Origin: Beaufortia kweichowensis
Taxonomy: Eukaryota > Chordata > Actinopteri > Cypriniformes > Gastromyzontidae
Length of the DNA: 64,000 nucleotides
Direction of reading: 5' to 3'
Assembly: GCA_019155185.1 (NCBI GenBank)
Contig: CM032807.1
Location: 15,660,200-15,724,199 of the forward strand
The notes under the pieces were generated by a model. It saw nothing but the letters and a program-made list of their open reading frames with translations. It ran no database searches and was not told where the DNA came from. This document shows positions 12,801 to 22,064 of this stretch, in pieces. The translations under genes and the position numbers were made by a program. The first letter of the stretch is position 1, and each line of letters begins with the position of its first letter.

Positions 12801-13799
12801 TCATGAGTGCCCTCTAGTGTGAATTTTCATGTGTTTTTTAAGAGAACCTTTGTTTGTGAAACACTTTCCACACTGAAGACATGAGTATGGACACTCTCCG
12901 GTGTGAAATCTCGTGTGTTTGTCAAGATTATTTTTGTCCGTGAAACCCCTTCCACACTCCAAACATGAGTACGAATGTCCTCTAGTGTGAATTTTCATGT
13001 GTTTGATAAGAGAACGTTTGTCTGCAAAACTCTTTTCACATTGAAGACATGCGTATGGGCGCTCTCCAGTGTGAATTCTCATGTGGACTTCAAGACCTAT
13101 TTTTTGTGAGAAACTCTTTCCACACTGAAGACATGCATATAAGTGCTCGCCGGTGTGAATTCTCATGTGGACATTAAGGTTTGTTTTTTTTGAGAAACAC
13201 TTTCCACACTGAAGACATGCATATGGACGCTCTCCAGTGTGAATTCTTGTGTGATTTGTAAGTGTCTCTTTTTTTCTGAAACTCTTTCCACATTGAAGAC
13301 ATGAGTATGGACGCTCTCCAGTGTGAATTCTCATGTGTAGCTTGAGTTTACCTTTCTGTGAGAAACTCTTTCCACACTGTAGACATAAGTTTGGGTGCTC
13401 TTCCATGTGACTATTCATGTGGGAATTAAGACTCGTTTTGTGTGCGAAACTCTTTCCACACTGAGGACACGAGTATGGACGCTCTCCAGTGTGGATTCTC
13501 ATGTGGATATCAAGACACTGTTTTTGTGTAAAACTCTTTCCACACTGTAGACATGAGTATGGACGGTCTCCGGTGTGAACTCTCATGTGCACATTAAGAA
13601 TATATTTGCTTGAGAAACTTTTATCACATTGAGGGCACGTAAAAGGCTTCTCTCCAGTGTGGATTCTCATGTGCTTCACAAGGTTTCCTTTACTTACAAA
13701 TCCAGTTCCACAATGTGGGCAAGTTTTGTTGATCTTGTTTTTTTGTGTTCCCTTTGAAGTCTTTTTCAACTGGGAGCAACCGGAAGATATTCTTGACAT
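12801..13799 (-). CDS. C2H2 zinc-finger protein, 11 fingers (tandem copy 1)
   Basis: Probable sequence-specific DNA-binding nuclear protein. The coding part is in one exon whose 5' edge is at 13853 (acceptor ATTTTAG). An in-frame TAG directly follows that acceptor, so ATG 13797-13799 is the only usable start. The 332 residues begin with about 30 basic, Ser/Lys-rich residues and then have 11 C2H2 fingers. The first is CPHCGTGF; the rest are mostly CLQCGKSF with HMRIHTGERPY linkers. One finger ends HMNSHMEEHPN in place of the usual TGEKP linker. No KRAB, SCAN or other effector domain is visible. Homologous fish proteins often carry an acidic leader from upstream exons; it is absent here, so the protein may be amino-truncated. 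The closest general type is the gastrula zinc-finger family. It is paralogous to the gene at 17652-19070. A decayed extra finger lies past the stop. Confidence 0.8.
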   Translation of the reverse strand: MSRISSGCSQLKKTSKGTQKNKINKTCPHCGTGFVSKGNLVKHMRIHTGEKPFTCPQCDKSFSSKYILNVHMRVHTGDRPYSCLQCGKSFTQKQCLDIHMRIHTGERPYSCPQCGKSFAHKTSLNSHMNSHMEEHPNLCLQCGKSFSQKGKLKLHMRIHTGERPYSCLQCGKSFRKKETLTNHTRIHTGERPYACLQCGKCFSKKTNLNVHMRIHTGEHLYACLQCGKSFSQKIGLEVHMRIHTGERPYACLQCEKSFADKRSLIKHMKIHTRGHSYSCLECGRGFTDKNNLDKHTRFHTGECPYSCLQCGKCFTNKGSLKKHMKIHTRGHS

Positions 13800-13853
13800 T
13801 GTGGAGTTATTTAGGTTTAGATTACTGATGTTTTGAACCAGGTTCCACTATTC

Positions 13854-14599
13854 CTAAAATAAAAAATAAATAACATAGACTTATGAAAACATAAAAAATC
13901 ACAATCACAAACAACTATGAAGTAAACAAAAGTATTAGTTATGAAATCTTCACAGATATCATTACTAAGTGTAAATGGCAGCAACATTCACAGTGATACA
14001 GAAAACATTCAGACACAAACAATCAATTAACAATCATAATTACCACATCTACAAATATCTACATACTGTAGTCACATAGATAATGTTTTGCTAATAGCAG
14101 GAAGTGAAAGATCACGACAGAAAGACAGAACTGGAGCACGAGGAGGTAAAAACATAAAGCCTCAAAATAACAACATAAAAGTTAAAGCTGTGGTAAAATA
14201 AATGCATCACATACTTCTGTGTGTTTGTGTGTGTGTTGTGCACATAACACTTAGTGTTACCACGTGCACGCGCATATTGATGATTATACGAAATCCAGTA
14301 TAAACAATGAAGACTTAATATTTATATTCTTGTTTGTTTTGTTAATTAAAAACCCAAATAAATGCTCCCTTCATTGTTCCTATTGTTTAAGTCAAGACAA
14401 CTTGGATTTAGTTTCCAACCTCAACAGAAAACAATGTCTCTTTTACTGATACTTTTAATATTTTAGTGTTTGGAAATACTTTTAATGTTAGTAAATCCAG
14501 AAGATATTTCCGGTCTTGACGTGGAAATGTGTTAAATCCGAGTTGTCTGGAACGCAGCAGTATTTTTTAATACTCATAACACAGTAACATTACACTAAC
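13854..14599 (-). other. Intron of zinc-finger copy 1
   Basis: The donor GTTAGT (14599-14594, read on the minus strand) follows exon 1 and the acceptor TTATTTTAG ends at 13854. The intron is about 746 bases and is nearly identical to that of copy 2 (19125-19866). A short open frame on the plus strand at 14264-14449 is conserved between copies only because the duplication is recent. Confidence 0.6.
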
Positions 14600-14780
14600 C
14601 TCTTAGAGAAGATCTTATCCCGCAGATCTCTTGATGTAGATTTGTGTTTGTCCAGAAGATCTCAGTCAGTCTTCCTGTTCTCGTGCTGCAACTGTAATTT
14701 ATGAGTGGATCCTCTCCGAGCAGACTGTGATTGGTCATGTTCACTATCCGGGGTGGGACTTACAAAAAGGGGAGGAGCCA
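14600..14780 (-). promoter_or_regulatory. Non-coding exon 1 and promoter of zinc-finger copy 1
   Basis: On the minus strand the exon reads into CTAAGAG|GTTAGT (donor at 14600/14599). It has no long frame, so it is a 5' UTR exon. Upstream lies an inverted CCAAT box (ATTGG 14730-14734) and a G-rich GGGGAGGAGCC block near 14770, with no clear TATA box. The start site is somewhere near 14690-14710 by inference. The same structure recurs in copy 2 with a 12-base deletion. Confidence 0.5.
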
Positions 14781-15301
14781 GTGATGGACGGCTGGTCATG
14801 CGTTTACATTTTCTCCCCTGACCACCCGATCTGATTTATGTCTTATTATGGAACAAACAAAGAGTACAAGGAATGCAGGACACAAAGTTTAGCCCAAAAC
14901 ACCATAATAAAAGATTGTTTAGCATTTCACTAAATATAAATGATAACAAGAAAAACAACACGATAATACCTTAATATAATTTTAATAACAAACAAAAACA
15001 TTAAAAAAAAATCATTTTAGCAGCAGAGATGTTTCTTATAGAGGCTGAACATAAAATGACATAAGTTCTCTTTAGATCAATACAGAAAAGACAAAAAATA
15101 TTTTTTGAGGCTGCAATCTGTCCAAAACTAATTTTATTCATAAATCTAAACACACAAACGTAGATTTTAATTTGTATTTAAATACATGTAAATATACAAA
15201 TAAGAGACATTGCAGACATGATTACAGATGGCCCATCGTCGAGCATCAGTGTAAATGGCTGCAGCATTCACACAGTGATTCACACAGTGATGGACAATAC
15301 A

Positions 15302-15815
15302 CATGGCCGGACTTACCATTGGGCTTGATTGGGCTGCAGCCCATGGGCCCCACCCCATAGGGGGCCTATTTTCGTTACTTTGATTGGTTGGTTTTTCAAT
15401 TATGGTTTGTTGATTTTAATTTTATTAGTTAAATGATAAGTCACTCATCTTGATGTTTGCTGATTGGTTATTGGTGATGAAGATGCGTCGGGTTTACGTT
15501 CTAACCTGTCAAAAGTTTGTCGGAGCCTGTGGTTGAGTGGCCAGCGCTCCAGAAATGTACGCAGCTGCGGCGACGTGAGTACGAATCCCGGCTCTGGCGT
15601 ACTCTCCGAGCCCTCTACCCTCTCTCTTATTCCAATCACTTTCTTGTCTAAAAAGGCAAAACTTAATTAATCCAAAATGTTTTTAACACTTGTCATCTGA
15701 AGACCTCAGACTACGATTTTTTACTGACACTCAGGGCTTTTGTCATTTTGTAGAGTGAGAAGGGCCCGAAAATGACTCAAGCTCAGGGGCCCCCACCCTC
15801 CTAAGTCCTGCCCTG
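15302..15815. mobile_element. hAT-like non-autonomous element, 514 bp, with 8-bp target duplication
   Basis: The left end CATGGCCGGACTTA and the right end, read inverted, CAGGGCAGGACTTA form imperfect terminal inverted repeats. The element is flanked on both sides by the identical octamer ACAATACA (15294-15301 and 15816-15823). Eight-base duplications with CAGGG-type ends are characteristic of the hAT superfamily. There is no transposase frame. It carries a tRNA-like SINE segment inside (separate entry). Removing the element and one octamer restores continuity with the zinc-finger intron sequence. Confidence 0.75.
15523..15662 (+). repeat. tRNA-like SINE segment nested in the hAT-like element
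   Basis: GTGGTTGAGTGGCCAGCGC resembles a type-II tRNA A-box region, and GAGTACGAATCCCGGCTC about 45 bases later contains a B-box-like CGAATCC. A CT-rich tail and TCACTTTCTTGTC with AAAAAGGC follow, resembling the 3' portion of common teleost tRNA-derived repeats. Its boundaries are approximate. Confidence 0.45.
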
Positions 15816-16044
15816 ACAATACAGAAAACATTCAGACAGCAATCTGACACAAACAATACAGTTTACATCAGCACAAGTTCTAGTATCTATGCCAAAATGT
15901 AAAAAAGTAATTTAAGCTGTAACTGGTGCTGAAGGACACATGACAAGTTATTGATTTTTTATTTTATTTATGTTGTGGTATACCCACATAGATTTCTCTG
16001 CTGCCAGCGCCACTACTTCATGACTCCACGAGGTGGCGACATAA

Positions 16045-16068
16045 TCACCTCTCAGAGAGGTGACGTCA
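16045..16068. promoter_or_regulatory. Perfect palindrome overlapping a consensus CRE
   Basis: TCACCTCTC, one base, then GAGAGGTGA forms a 9-bp-arm palindrome (16045-16063). It runs directly into the full cAMP-response element TGACGTCA (16061-16068). No gene is adjacent; it may be chance or a relic promoter. Confidence 0.3.
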
Positions 16069-17519
16069 CAGTCCATCAGTTACTGTTCCTGACGTAGAAC
16101 ACGCATATCTTGAGGATGAATGGAAATGGTGCTTAGGTTTAATGCAAGTTGCAGAAATGAATATAATCGAGAAATAATACAGTAATTGAGTAATAATAAT
16201 TGAGAAATAATCCCGGTTTATTATATTATATTATTATTTGTTTATTATAATGCTGTTCATTAGCAGTTTAGACTTAAATAAAGAGAGAAAGCATGCACCA
16301 AACCTTTTTACAGACATCTCGTGTTCATAGTTAGACAGGTATTATGATAAATCATTATAGTATTGACTAGCAATATATTGATTATGACAGAATATTATCA
16401 GTATTGTGAGCCATGTATTGTGTATTGTGTGGTACACTGTGATTTCCACCCCTAATTGTGACACACAAAATGCCTGAAAACCTTCCAACCCATGTTTTTC
16501 CAGTTACACAACAATGCAATTGCATTAAGACAACAGAATTTACAGTTATTAGAAAATAATAATTTAATGACTAATAAAATTATTCAACAAAATAACATAA
16601 ATACATTTGATTTAGATGTACTCATAATACACAATCTGTATGTCTTACATCAGCTTTATCATTAATTCATGTCATCTAGACTTTAAAGCTGAGATAGTGG
16701 TGTAACCTCCTATTTGATGGTGTTTGCAAATGTCTTTTCTGTGTTTGACTCCTTCACAAAAGTATCCCAAAAAAGCTTGTCCATGGCCGACTTCCTTTGT
16801 GGAGGAGAAGTAATGCACTCTTAATTGGATTAATATTAAATAATATTATTAGTATTTGACCTCTTCAATAGCCACAAACTCAGTGGTGAGATCACTGTAT
16901 GTCTTCTGGCGTAGAGCAGATTCAAAGCAAGTCAGAGACTTGGATCAAGATGTTGATGATAAAAGAGAACCTTACCAGTCTCTGTTTTTCTATCTGAGGT
17001 GTATTTGTTTTACAATGTAAATGTCTTAAGCATGTAAATGGTTATTTATTTAAAGTCAGTTCAATTATGAAATTACATTCATACATATCAGATCAGCGAA
17101 CAAACAAACATACGTGACAAAGTGCTCATTCAGAAAATGGATGTGTGAGAATGAGGGAAAAAATACCCCGTTTTACAAGTTATTTGGAGAAGTAATGCAG
17201 AACGCGTTCATACTTTGTCATAAAGCTTTATTTCTGAGAATTTACACCTGTTTCAGTACAACAGCGTGCAACACACCTTAACGTTTTCTATACATCACTA
17301 TTACGTGCTAAATAAACATAAACATTACTAAACATCCAAAGTAACAATTCATCAACATATATTTATATGCTAAAAATCCTGTGTGACTGATGGTCTGCAA
17401 GCCACGTGATGTTAGATCCTTATTTTGACTGTAATTTAATAATGCCTTCTGGCGGATATTGAATATTTCCGGTGGCCTCCCTTTCAGTTCGCTGGTTTAG
17501 CATTCTATGTGCCATCCTG

Positions 17520-17521
<2 letters not shown>

Positions 17522-17558
<37 letters not shown>
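17522..17558. repeat. (TA)n microsatellite
   Basis: About 18 uninterrupted TA dinucleotides lie just downstream (3' side) of zinc-finger copy 2. Confidence 0.9.
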
Positions 17559-17560
<2 letters not shown>

Positions 17561-17651
17561 TGTGATGAATGTCTGTGACAGAGATATATACTCTGGTGAG
17601 TTAGCTTAGTGATTAGAGTCTGTGTGAAACACTTTCATGTTAAAGACATGA

Positions 17652-19070
17652 TCATGGGCGCTCTCTAGTGTGAATTTTCATGTGTTTGTCAAGATTACAT
17701 TTCTGTGCAAAAGTCTTTCCACACTGTAGACATGCGTATGGACGCTCTCCAGTGTGAAATCTCATGTGTTTGTCAAGATTACATTTCTGTGCAAAAGTCT
17801 TTCCACACAGAAAACATGCGTATGGACGCTCTCCAGTGTGAATTTTCATGTGTTTGTTAAGAGAACCTTTGTTTGTGAAACACTTTCCACACTGTAGACA
17901 TGAGTATGGACGTTCTCCAGTGTGAATTCTCATGTGGACATCAAGACTCTGTTTTTGTTTGAAACTCTTTCCACACTGTAGACATAAGTATGGGTGCTCT
18001 TCCATGTGACTATTCATGTGGATATCAAGACTTGATTTGTGTGTGAAACACTTTCCACACTGTAGACATGAGTATGGACGCTCTCCAGTGTGAATTCTCA
18101 TGTGGACATCAAGACTCTGTTTTTGTTTGAAACTCTTTCCACACTGTAGACATAAGTATGGGTGCTCTTCCATGTGACTATTCATGTGGATATCAAGACT
18201 TGATTTGTGTGTGAAACTCTTTCCACACTGTAGACATGAGTATGGACGCTCTCCGGTGTGAATTCTCATGTGGACTTCAAGACCTATTTTTTGTGAGAAA
18301 CTCTTTCCACACTGAAGACATGCATACAAGTGCTCGCCGGTGTGAATTCTCATGTGGACATTAAGGTTTGGTTTTTTTGAGAAACACTTTCCACACTGAA
18401 GACATGCATATGGGCGCTCTCCAGTGTGAATTCTTGTGTGATTTGTAAGTGTCTCTTTTTTTCTGAAACTCTTTCCACACTGAAGACACGAGTATGGACG
18501 CTCACCAGTGTGAATTCTCATGTGTAGCTTGAGTGTACCTTTCTCTGAGAAACTCTTTCCACATTGAAGACATGAGTATGGACGCTCTCCAGTGTGAATT
18601 CTCATGTGTAGCTTGAGTGTACTTTTCTGTTTGAAACTCTTTCCACACTGAAGACATGAGTATGGACGCTCTCCAGTGTGAATTCTCATGTGGACATCAA
18701 GACTCTGTTTTTGTGTGAAACTCTTTCCACACTGTAGACATGAGTTTGGGTGCTCTTCCATGTGACTATTCATGTGGGAATTAAGACTCGATTTGTGTGC
18801 GAAACTCTTTCCACACTGAAGACATGAGTATGGACGGTCTCCGGTGTGAACTCTCATGTGCACATTAAGAATATATTTGCTTGAGAAACTTTTATCACAT
18901 TGAGGGCAGGTAAAAGGCTTCTCTCCAGTGTGGATTCTCATGTGCTTCACAAGGTTTCCTTTACTTACAAATCCAGTTCCACAATGTGGGCAAGTTTTGT
19001 TGATCTTGTTTTTTTGTGTTCCCTTTGAAGTCTTTTTCAACTGGGAGCAACCAGAAGATATTCTTGACAC
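17652..19070 (-). CDS. C2H2 zinc-finger gene, 16 fingers, start codon lost (tandem copy 2)
   Basis: Paralogue of the gene at 12801-13799, with the same exon layout (exon 2 edge at 19124). The frame encodes 16 C2H2 fingers and ends HTRERP. Where copy 1 has its ATG this copy reads GTG (19070-19068), and the in-frame TAG next to the acceptor blocks any upstream start. The first in-frame ATG is at 18941-18939, inside finger 1; it would give about 429 residues with that finger broken. Fingers 10-11 and 12-13 are near-identical two-finger repeats (THKSSLDIHMNSH then KQKQSLDVHMRIH). The final two fingers both read AQKCNLDKHM. All fingers keep their Cys and His ligands, so the loss of the start is either recent, tolerated through a non-AUG start, or an assembly error. 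No effector domain is seen. Confidence 0.65.
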   Translation of the reverse strand: MSRISSGCSQLKKTSKGTQKNKINKTCPHCGTGFVSKGNLVKHMRIHTGEKPFTCPQCDKSFSSKYILNVHMRVHTGDRPYSCLQCGKSFAHKSSLNSHMNSHMEEHPNSCLQCGKSFTQKQSLDVHMRIHTGERPYSCLQCGKSFKQKSTLKLHMRIHTGERPYSCLQCGKSFSEKGTLKLHMRIHTGERPYSCLQCGKSFRKKETLTNHTRIHTGERPYACLQCGKCFSKKPNLNVHMRIHTGEHLYACLQCGKSFSQKIGLEVHMRIHTGERPYSCLQCGKSFTHKSSLDIHMNSHMEEHPYLCLQCGKSFKQKQSLDVHMRIHTGERPYSCLQCGKCFTHKSSLDIHMNSHMEEHPYLCLQCGKSFKQKQSLDVHMRIHTGERPYSCLQCGKCFTNKGSLNKHMKIHTGERPYACFLCGKTFAQKCNLDKHMRFHTGERPYACLQCGKTFAQKCNLDKHMKIHTRERP

Positions 19071-19866
19071 TGTGGAGTTATTTAGGTTTAGATTACTGAT
19101 GTTTTGAACCAAGTTCCACTATTCCTAAAATAAAAAATAAATAACATAGACTTATGAAAACATAAAAAATCACAATCACAAACAACTATGAAGTAAACAA
19201 AAGTATTAGTTATGAAATCTTCACAGATATCATTACTAAGTGTAAATGGCAGCAACATTCACAGTGATCCAGAAAACATTCAGACACAAACAATCAATTA
19301 ACAATCATAATTACCACATCTACAAATATCTACATACTGTAGTCACATAGATAATGTTTTGCTAATAGCAGGAAGTGAAAGATCACGACAGAAAGACAGA
19401 ACTGGAGCACGAGGAGGTAAAAACATAAAGCCTCAAAATAACAACATAAAAGTTAAAGTTGTGGTAAAATAAATACATCACATACTTCTGTGTGTTTGTG
19501 TGTTGTGCACATAACACTTAGTGTTACCACGTGCACGCGCATATTGATGATTATACGAAATCCAGTACAAGCAATGAAGACTTAATATTTATATTCTTGT
19601 TTGTTTTGTTAATTAAAAACCCAAATAAATGCTCCCTTCATTGTTCCTATTGTTTAAGTCAAGACAACTTGGATTTAGTTTCCAACCTCAACAGAAAACA
19701 ATGTCTCTTTTACTGATACTTTTAATATTTTAGTGTTTGGAAATACTTTTAATGTTAGTAAATCCAGAAGATATTTCCGGTCTTGACGTGGAAATGTGTT
19801 AAATCCGAGTTGTCTGGAACGCAGCAGTATTTTTTAATACTCATAACACAGTAACATTACACTAAC

Positions 19867-20050
19867 CTCTTAGAGAAGATCTTATCCCGCAGATCTCTTG
19901 ATGTAGATTTGTGTTTGTCCGGAAGATCTCAGTCAGTCTTCCTGTACTGTAATTTATGAGTGGATCCTCTCCGAGCAGACTGTGATTGGTCATGTTCACT
20001 ATCCGGGGTGGGACTTACAAAAAGGGGAGGAGCCAGTGATGGACGGCTGG
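19867..20050 (-). promoter_or_regulatory. Non-coding exon 1 and promoter of zinc-finger copy 2
   Basis: The donor GTTAGT begins at 19866 on the minus strand, the exon edge is 19867, and an inverted CCAAT box lies at 19985-19989. The G-rich block follows at about 20025. The layout is the same as copy 1 but lacks 12 bases near 19943, so the two promoters are slightly different. The likely start site is around 19960 by inference. Confidence 0.5.
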
Positions 20051-20229
20051 TCATGCGTACACATTTTTCTCCCCTGACCACCCGATCTGATTTATGTCTT
20101 ATTATGGAACAAACAAAGAGTACAAGGAATACAGGACACAAAGTTTACTCCAAAAACACCATAATAAAAGATTGTTTAGCATTTCACTAAATATAAGTGA
20201 TAACAAGAAAAACAACACGATAATACCTT

Positions 20230-20329
20230 NNNNNNNNNNNNNNNNNNNNNNNNNNNNNNNNNNNNNNNNNNNNNNNNNNNNNNNNNNNNNNNNNNNNNNN
20301 NNNNNNNNNNNNNNNNNNNNNNNNNNNNN
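20230..20329. other. Assembly gap (100 N)
   Basis: Exactly 100 N separate the flank of zinc-finger copy 2 from the tandem array. The round number suggests a gap of unknown size, so the junction between the zinc-finger cluster and the array is not established by sequence. Confidence 0.98.
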
Positions 20330-21539
20330 ATAGAATTACTACTGAGCTTAAATAGCACACACACACATACTGGTGGATTAACCATTACCATAGAAACATG
20401 ATTTTTAGAATGTATTCGGGCGTGGCTCAATTGTCATAAACTTGCTCAGTACTGTATCTATGGTGATATCGTCACACACCCGCATATATATATTTCCAAG
20501 AATTTCTCCTCTTCTTTTTTATACTTCTATAAACATTTTTCCGTTTTGTTTACAAAGGCCGTCTGCTACTAACATTAGGTGACGTAAAGTTAAAGGTCCG
20601 ACTGCCTGAGTGCCTCCCACGTGTGCCTGCATGGTCCGGGTAACGTAGCGACAACCAATGACAGACAGCTGTCGGCTCTCACGTAGCGGACTTGTTCGGA
20701 ACCAATTACCGATTCAGTCTTTAATGTAGTTACTGTATTCAAAGCCAAGGTTTAATAATGAGAAACCATTTAGCTGTCAACCCAGTCACTGAAAGGGTTA
20801 ACTCTTAAGTTTTCATTTTGTTATACCCAGATTTTAGCTGGCACATTCAGCTTCTCTCAGAAGTCAGGAATTAAGGACTGCAAGTACGCTACCAGTCAAA
20901 GGCTTTCATACAATTGATAGAAGTGTTTCTCATGATCTTCAAAATTTTTTATCTGAAGGTGTACATTTCAATGTTTGAACTGAATGTCATAGACAAAATG
21001 TACTTCTGCCAACATATTCTTTTTCTTTTGCATTTGAAAACTAAAATCGTATTTTCAAAAAAAACAAAAACATTTGAAATGGATTACTAGGACCAAATAA
21101 TGAATAAAGAGCCACCAATAAGAGTCCAGCAAAGATGGAAATTCCTTCAGTGCTGTTTAAAAAGCTTCCTCAAGAAACTGGATGATAAGAGAGTAAGACT
21201 GTACAAATTCCAGTCAAAGGGTGGCTACTTTTGAGGATGCTGAAATAAAACCTGGTGTTTATTTGTTTTGGATGTTGGACGCAACATAATTCCCGCAGTT
21301 TTAATTGTGTTATTTCATGGTTTTGAGGAGTTTGCTACTGATATTCTAAAATGTGTGTGAGGGGGGACTAAACAACAGTGAGTAAGTGTTTGTAAACCTT
21401 TGCTTGGTAGTGTAAATAACTGTAACTGGGCATGTGAATAAAAAACAATAATGTGCTTTACTATTTCTTATTTTGCCTGTCGTGTTAAAACAGCACCATT
21501 TAACAATTCGCCGATAACAGCAGCCATTCGATTTAAGCA
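20330..21539 (+). repeat. Array unit 0: internally deleted copy
   Basis: The unit starts with the same ATAGAATTACTACTGAG, CA tract and promoter-like segment as complete units. At about 20737 it leaves the unit inside the first exon. About 77 bases not found elsewhere in the window follow (20738-20814). It then re-enters at CATTTTGTTATACCCAG, which is 3.35 kb further on in a full unit. It therefore lacks the CpG-rich downstream part, the candidate coding exons and the (AATA)n tract, but keeps the Tc1-like remnant (20885-21414). Confidence 0.85.
20885..21414 (+). mobile_element. Tc1/mariner-like remnant, first of ten in the array
   Basis: The left end TACGCTACCAGTCAAAGGCT and the right end, read inverted, TACACTACCAAGCAAAGGTT are eroded inverted repeats starting with TA, as in fish Tc1-type elements. 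The inside contains TCAAAGGGTGGCTACTTTTG and TGTTATTTCATGGTTTTGA, which I recognise as the 3' end of Tc1-like transposase genes and their trailer. The length (530 bp) is about a third of a full element, so most of the transposase is deleted. The same remnant is at 25359-25898, 29833-30372, 34336-34873, 38844-39376, 43339-43871, 47832-48372, 52337-52876, 56854-57395 and 61363-61898. It inserted before the array amplified and now moves only as part of the unit. Confidence 0.75.
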
Positions 21540-21677
21540 ATAGAATTACTACTGAGCTTAAATAGCACACACACACATACTGGTGGATTAACCATTACCA
21601 TAGAAACATGATTTTAGAATGTATTCGGGCGTGGCTCAATTGTCATAAACTTGCTCAGTACTGTATCTATGGTGATA

Positions 21678-21885
21678 TACGTCACACACCCGCATATATA
21701 TATTTCCCCGAATTTCTCCTATTCTTTCTATAAACATTTTTCCGTTTTGTTTACAAAGGCCGTCTGCTACTAACATTCGGCGACGTAAAGTTAAAGGTCC
21801 GACTGCCTGAGTGCCTCCCACGTGCGCCTGCATGGTCCGGGTAACGTAGCGACAACCAATGACAGACAGCTGTCGCTCTCACGTG
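21678..21885 (+). promoter_or_regulatory. Promoter-like segment of the array unit (shown in unit 1)
   Basis: CpG-containing DNA within otherwise AT-rich sequence. It holds a CRE-like TACGTCA (21678-21684), a TATA-like ATATATATA (about 21693), two CACGTG E-boxes (21819-21824 and 21880-21885), CCAAT (21856-21860) and the perfect palindrome GACAGCTGTC (21865-21874). A consensus-like donor GTAAGC follows at 22065. These parts recur in the complete units with small changes: the first E-box is damaged in the units starting at 30498, 39502 and 48498. CACGTG is a bHLH-ZIP site (USF/MYC class) and TGACGY a CREB/ATF site by established knowledge; use here is inference. Confidence 0.45.
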
Positions 21886-22064
21886 AGCGGACTTGTTCGG
21901 GCTTTACCGATTCGGTCTTTAATGTAGTTACTGTACATACAGCTAGCTTGCACGCACATTACCAACTGCACATTGATATGCGTATTTGCCTGATACTGGG
22001 ATAAACTGCTTTGGCGTTGAACGCGGCATTCACAAACACGCTAGGCCTAATTTCTAGCTGCCAG

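Larger units (their letters stand above)
15236..15880 (-). pseudogene. Relic of a third zinc-finger gene intron, split by a transposon
   Basis: AGTGTAAATGGCTGCAGCAT, then CACAGTGAT, and (after the inserted element) ACAGAAAACATTCAGACA with ACACAAACAAT match the zinc-finger introns at 13965-14030 and 19240-19300 in order. Only intron-derived sequence is recognisable; no fingers are found. It implies that the cluster once had at least one more copy between the two surviving genes. Confidence 0.5.
14781..17600. other. Spacer between the two zinc-finger genes
   Basis: Similarity with copy 2 flank continues to about 14975. The remainder holds a relic zinc-finger intron (15236-15293 and 15816-15880) interrupted by a hAT-like element, a palindrome overlapping a CRE (16045-16068), flank similar to 12130-12300 (at 16560-16700) and a TA tract. 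I see no intact gene. Confidence 0.5.

Noticed and set aside
14264..14449. Plus-strand 61-residue frame also present at 19531-19716
   Set aside because: Both lie in the zinc-finger intron and are alike only because of the recent duplication.
12801..19112. Zinc-finger repeats as a CRISPR-like or satellite array
   Set aside because: The regular 84-base periodicity is the codon repeat of 28-residue C2H2 fingers in an open frame.
21822..22004. 60-residue frame across the promoter-like segment of array units
   Set aside because: It starts at GTG within the promoter/first-exon region and runs over the E-box and CCAAT sites; there is no evidence of translation.
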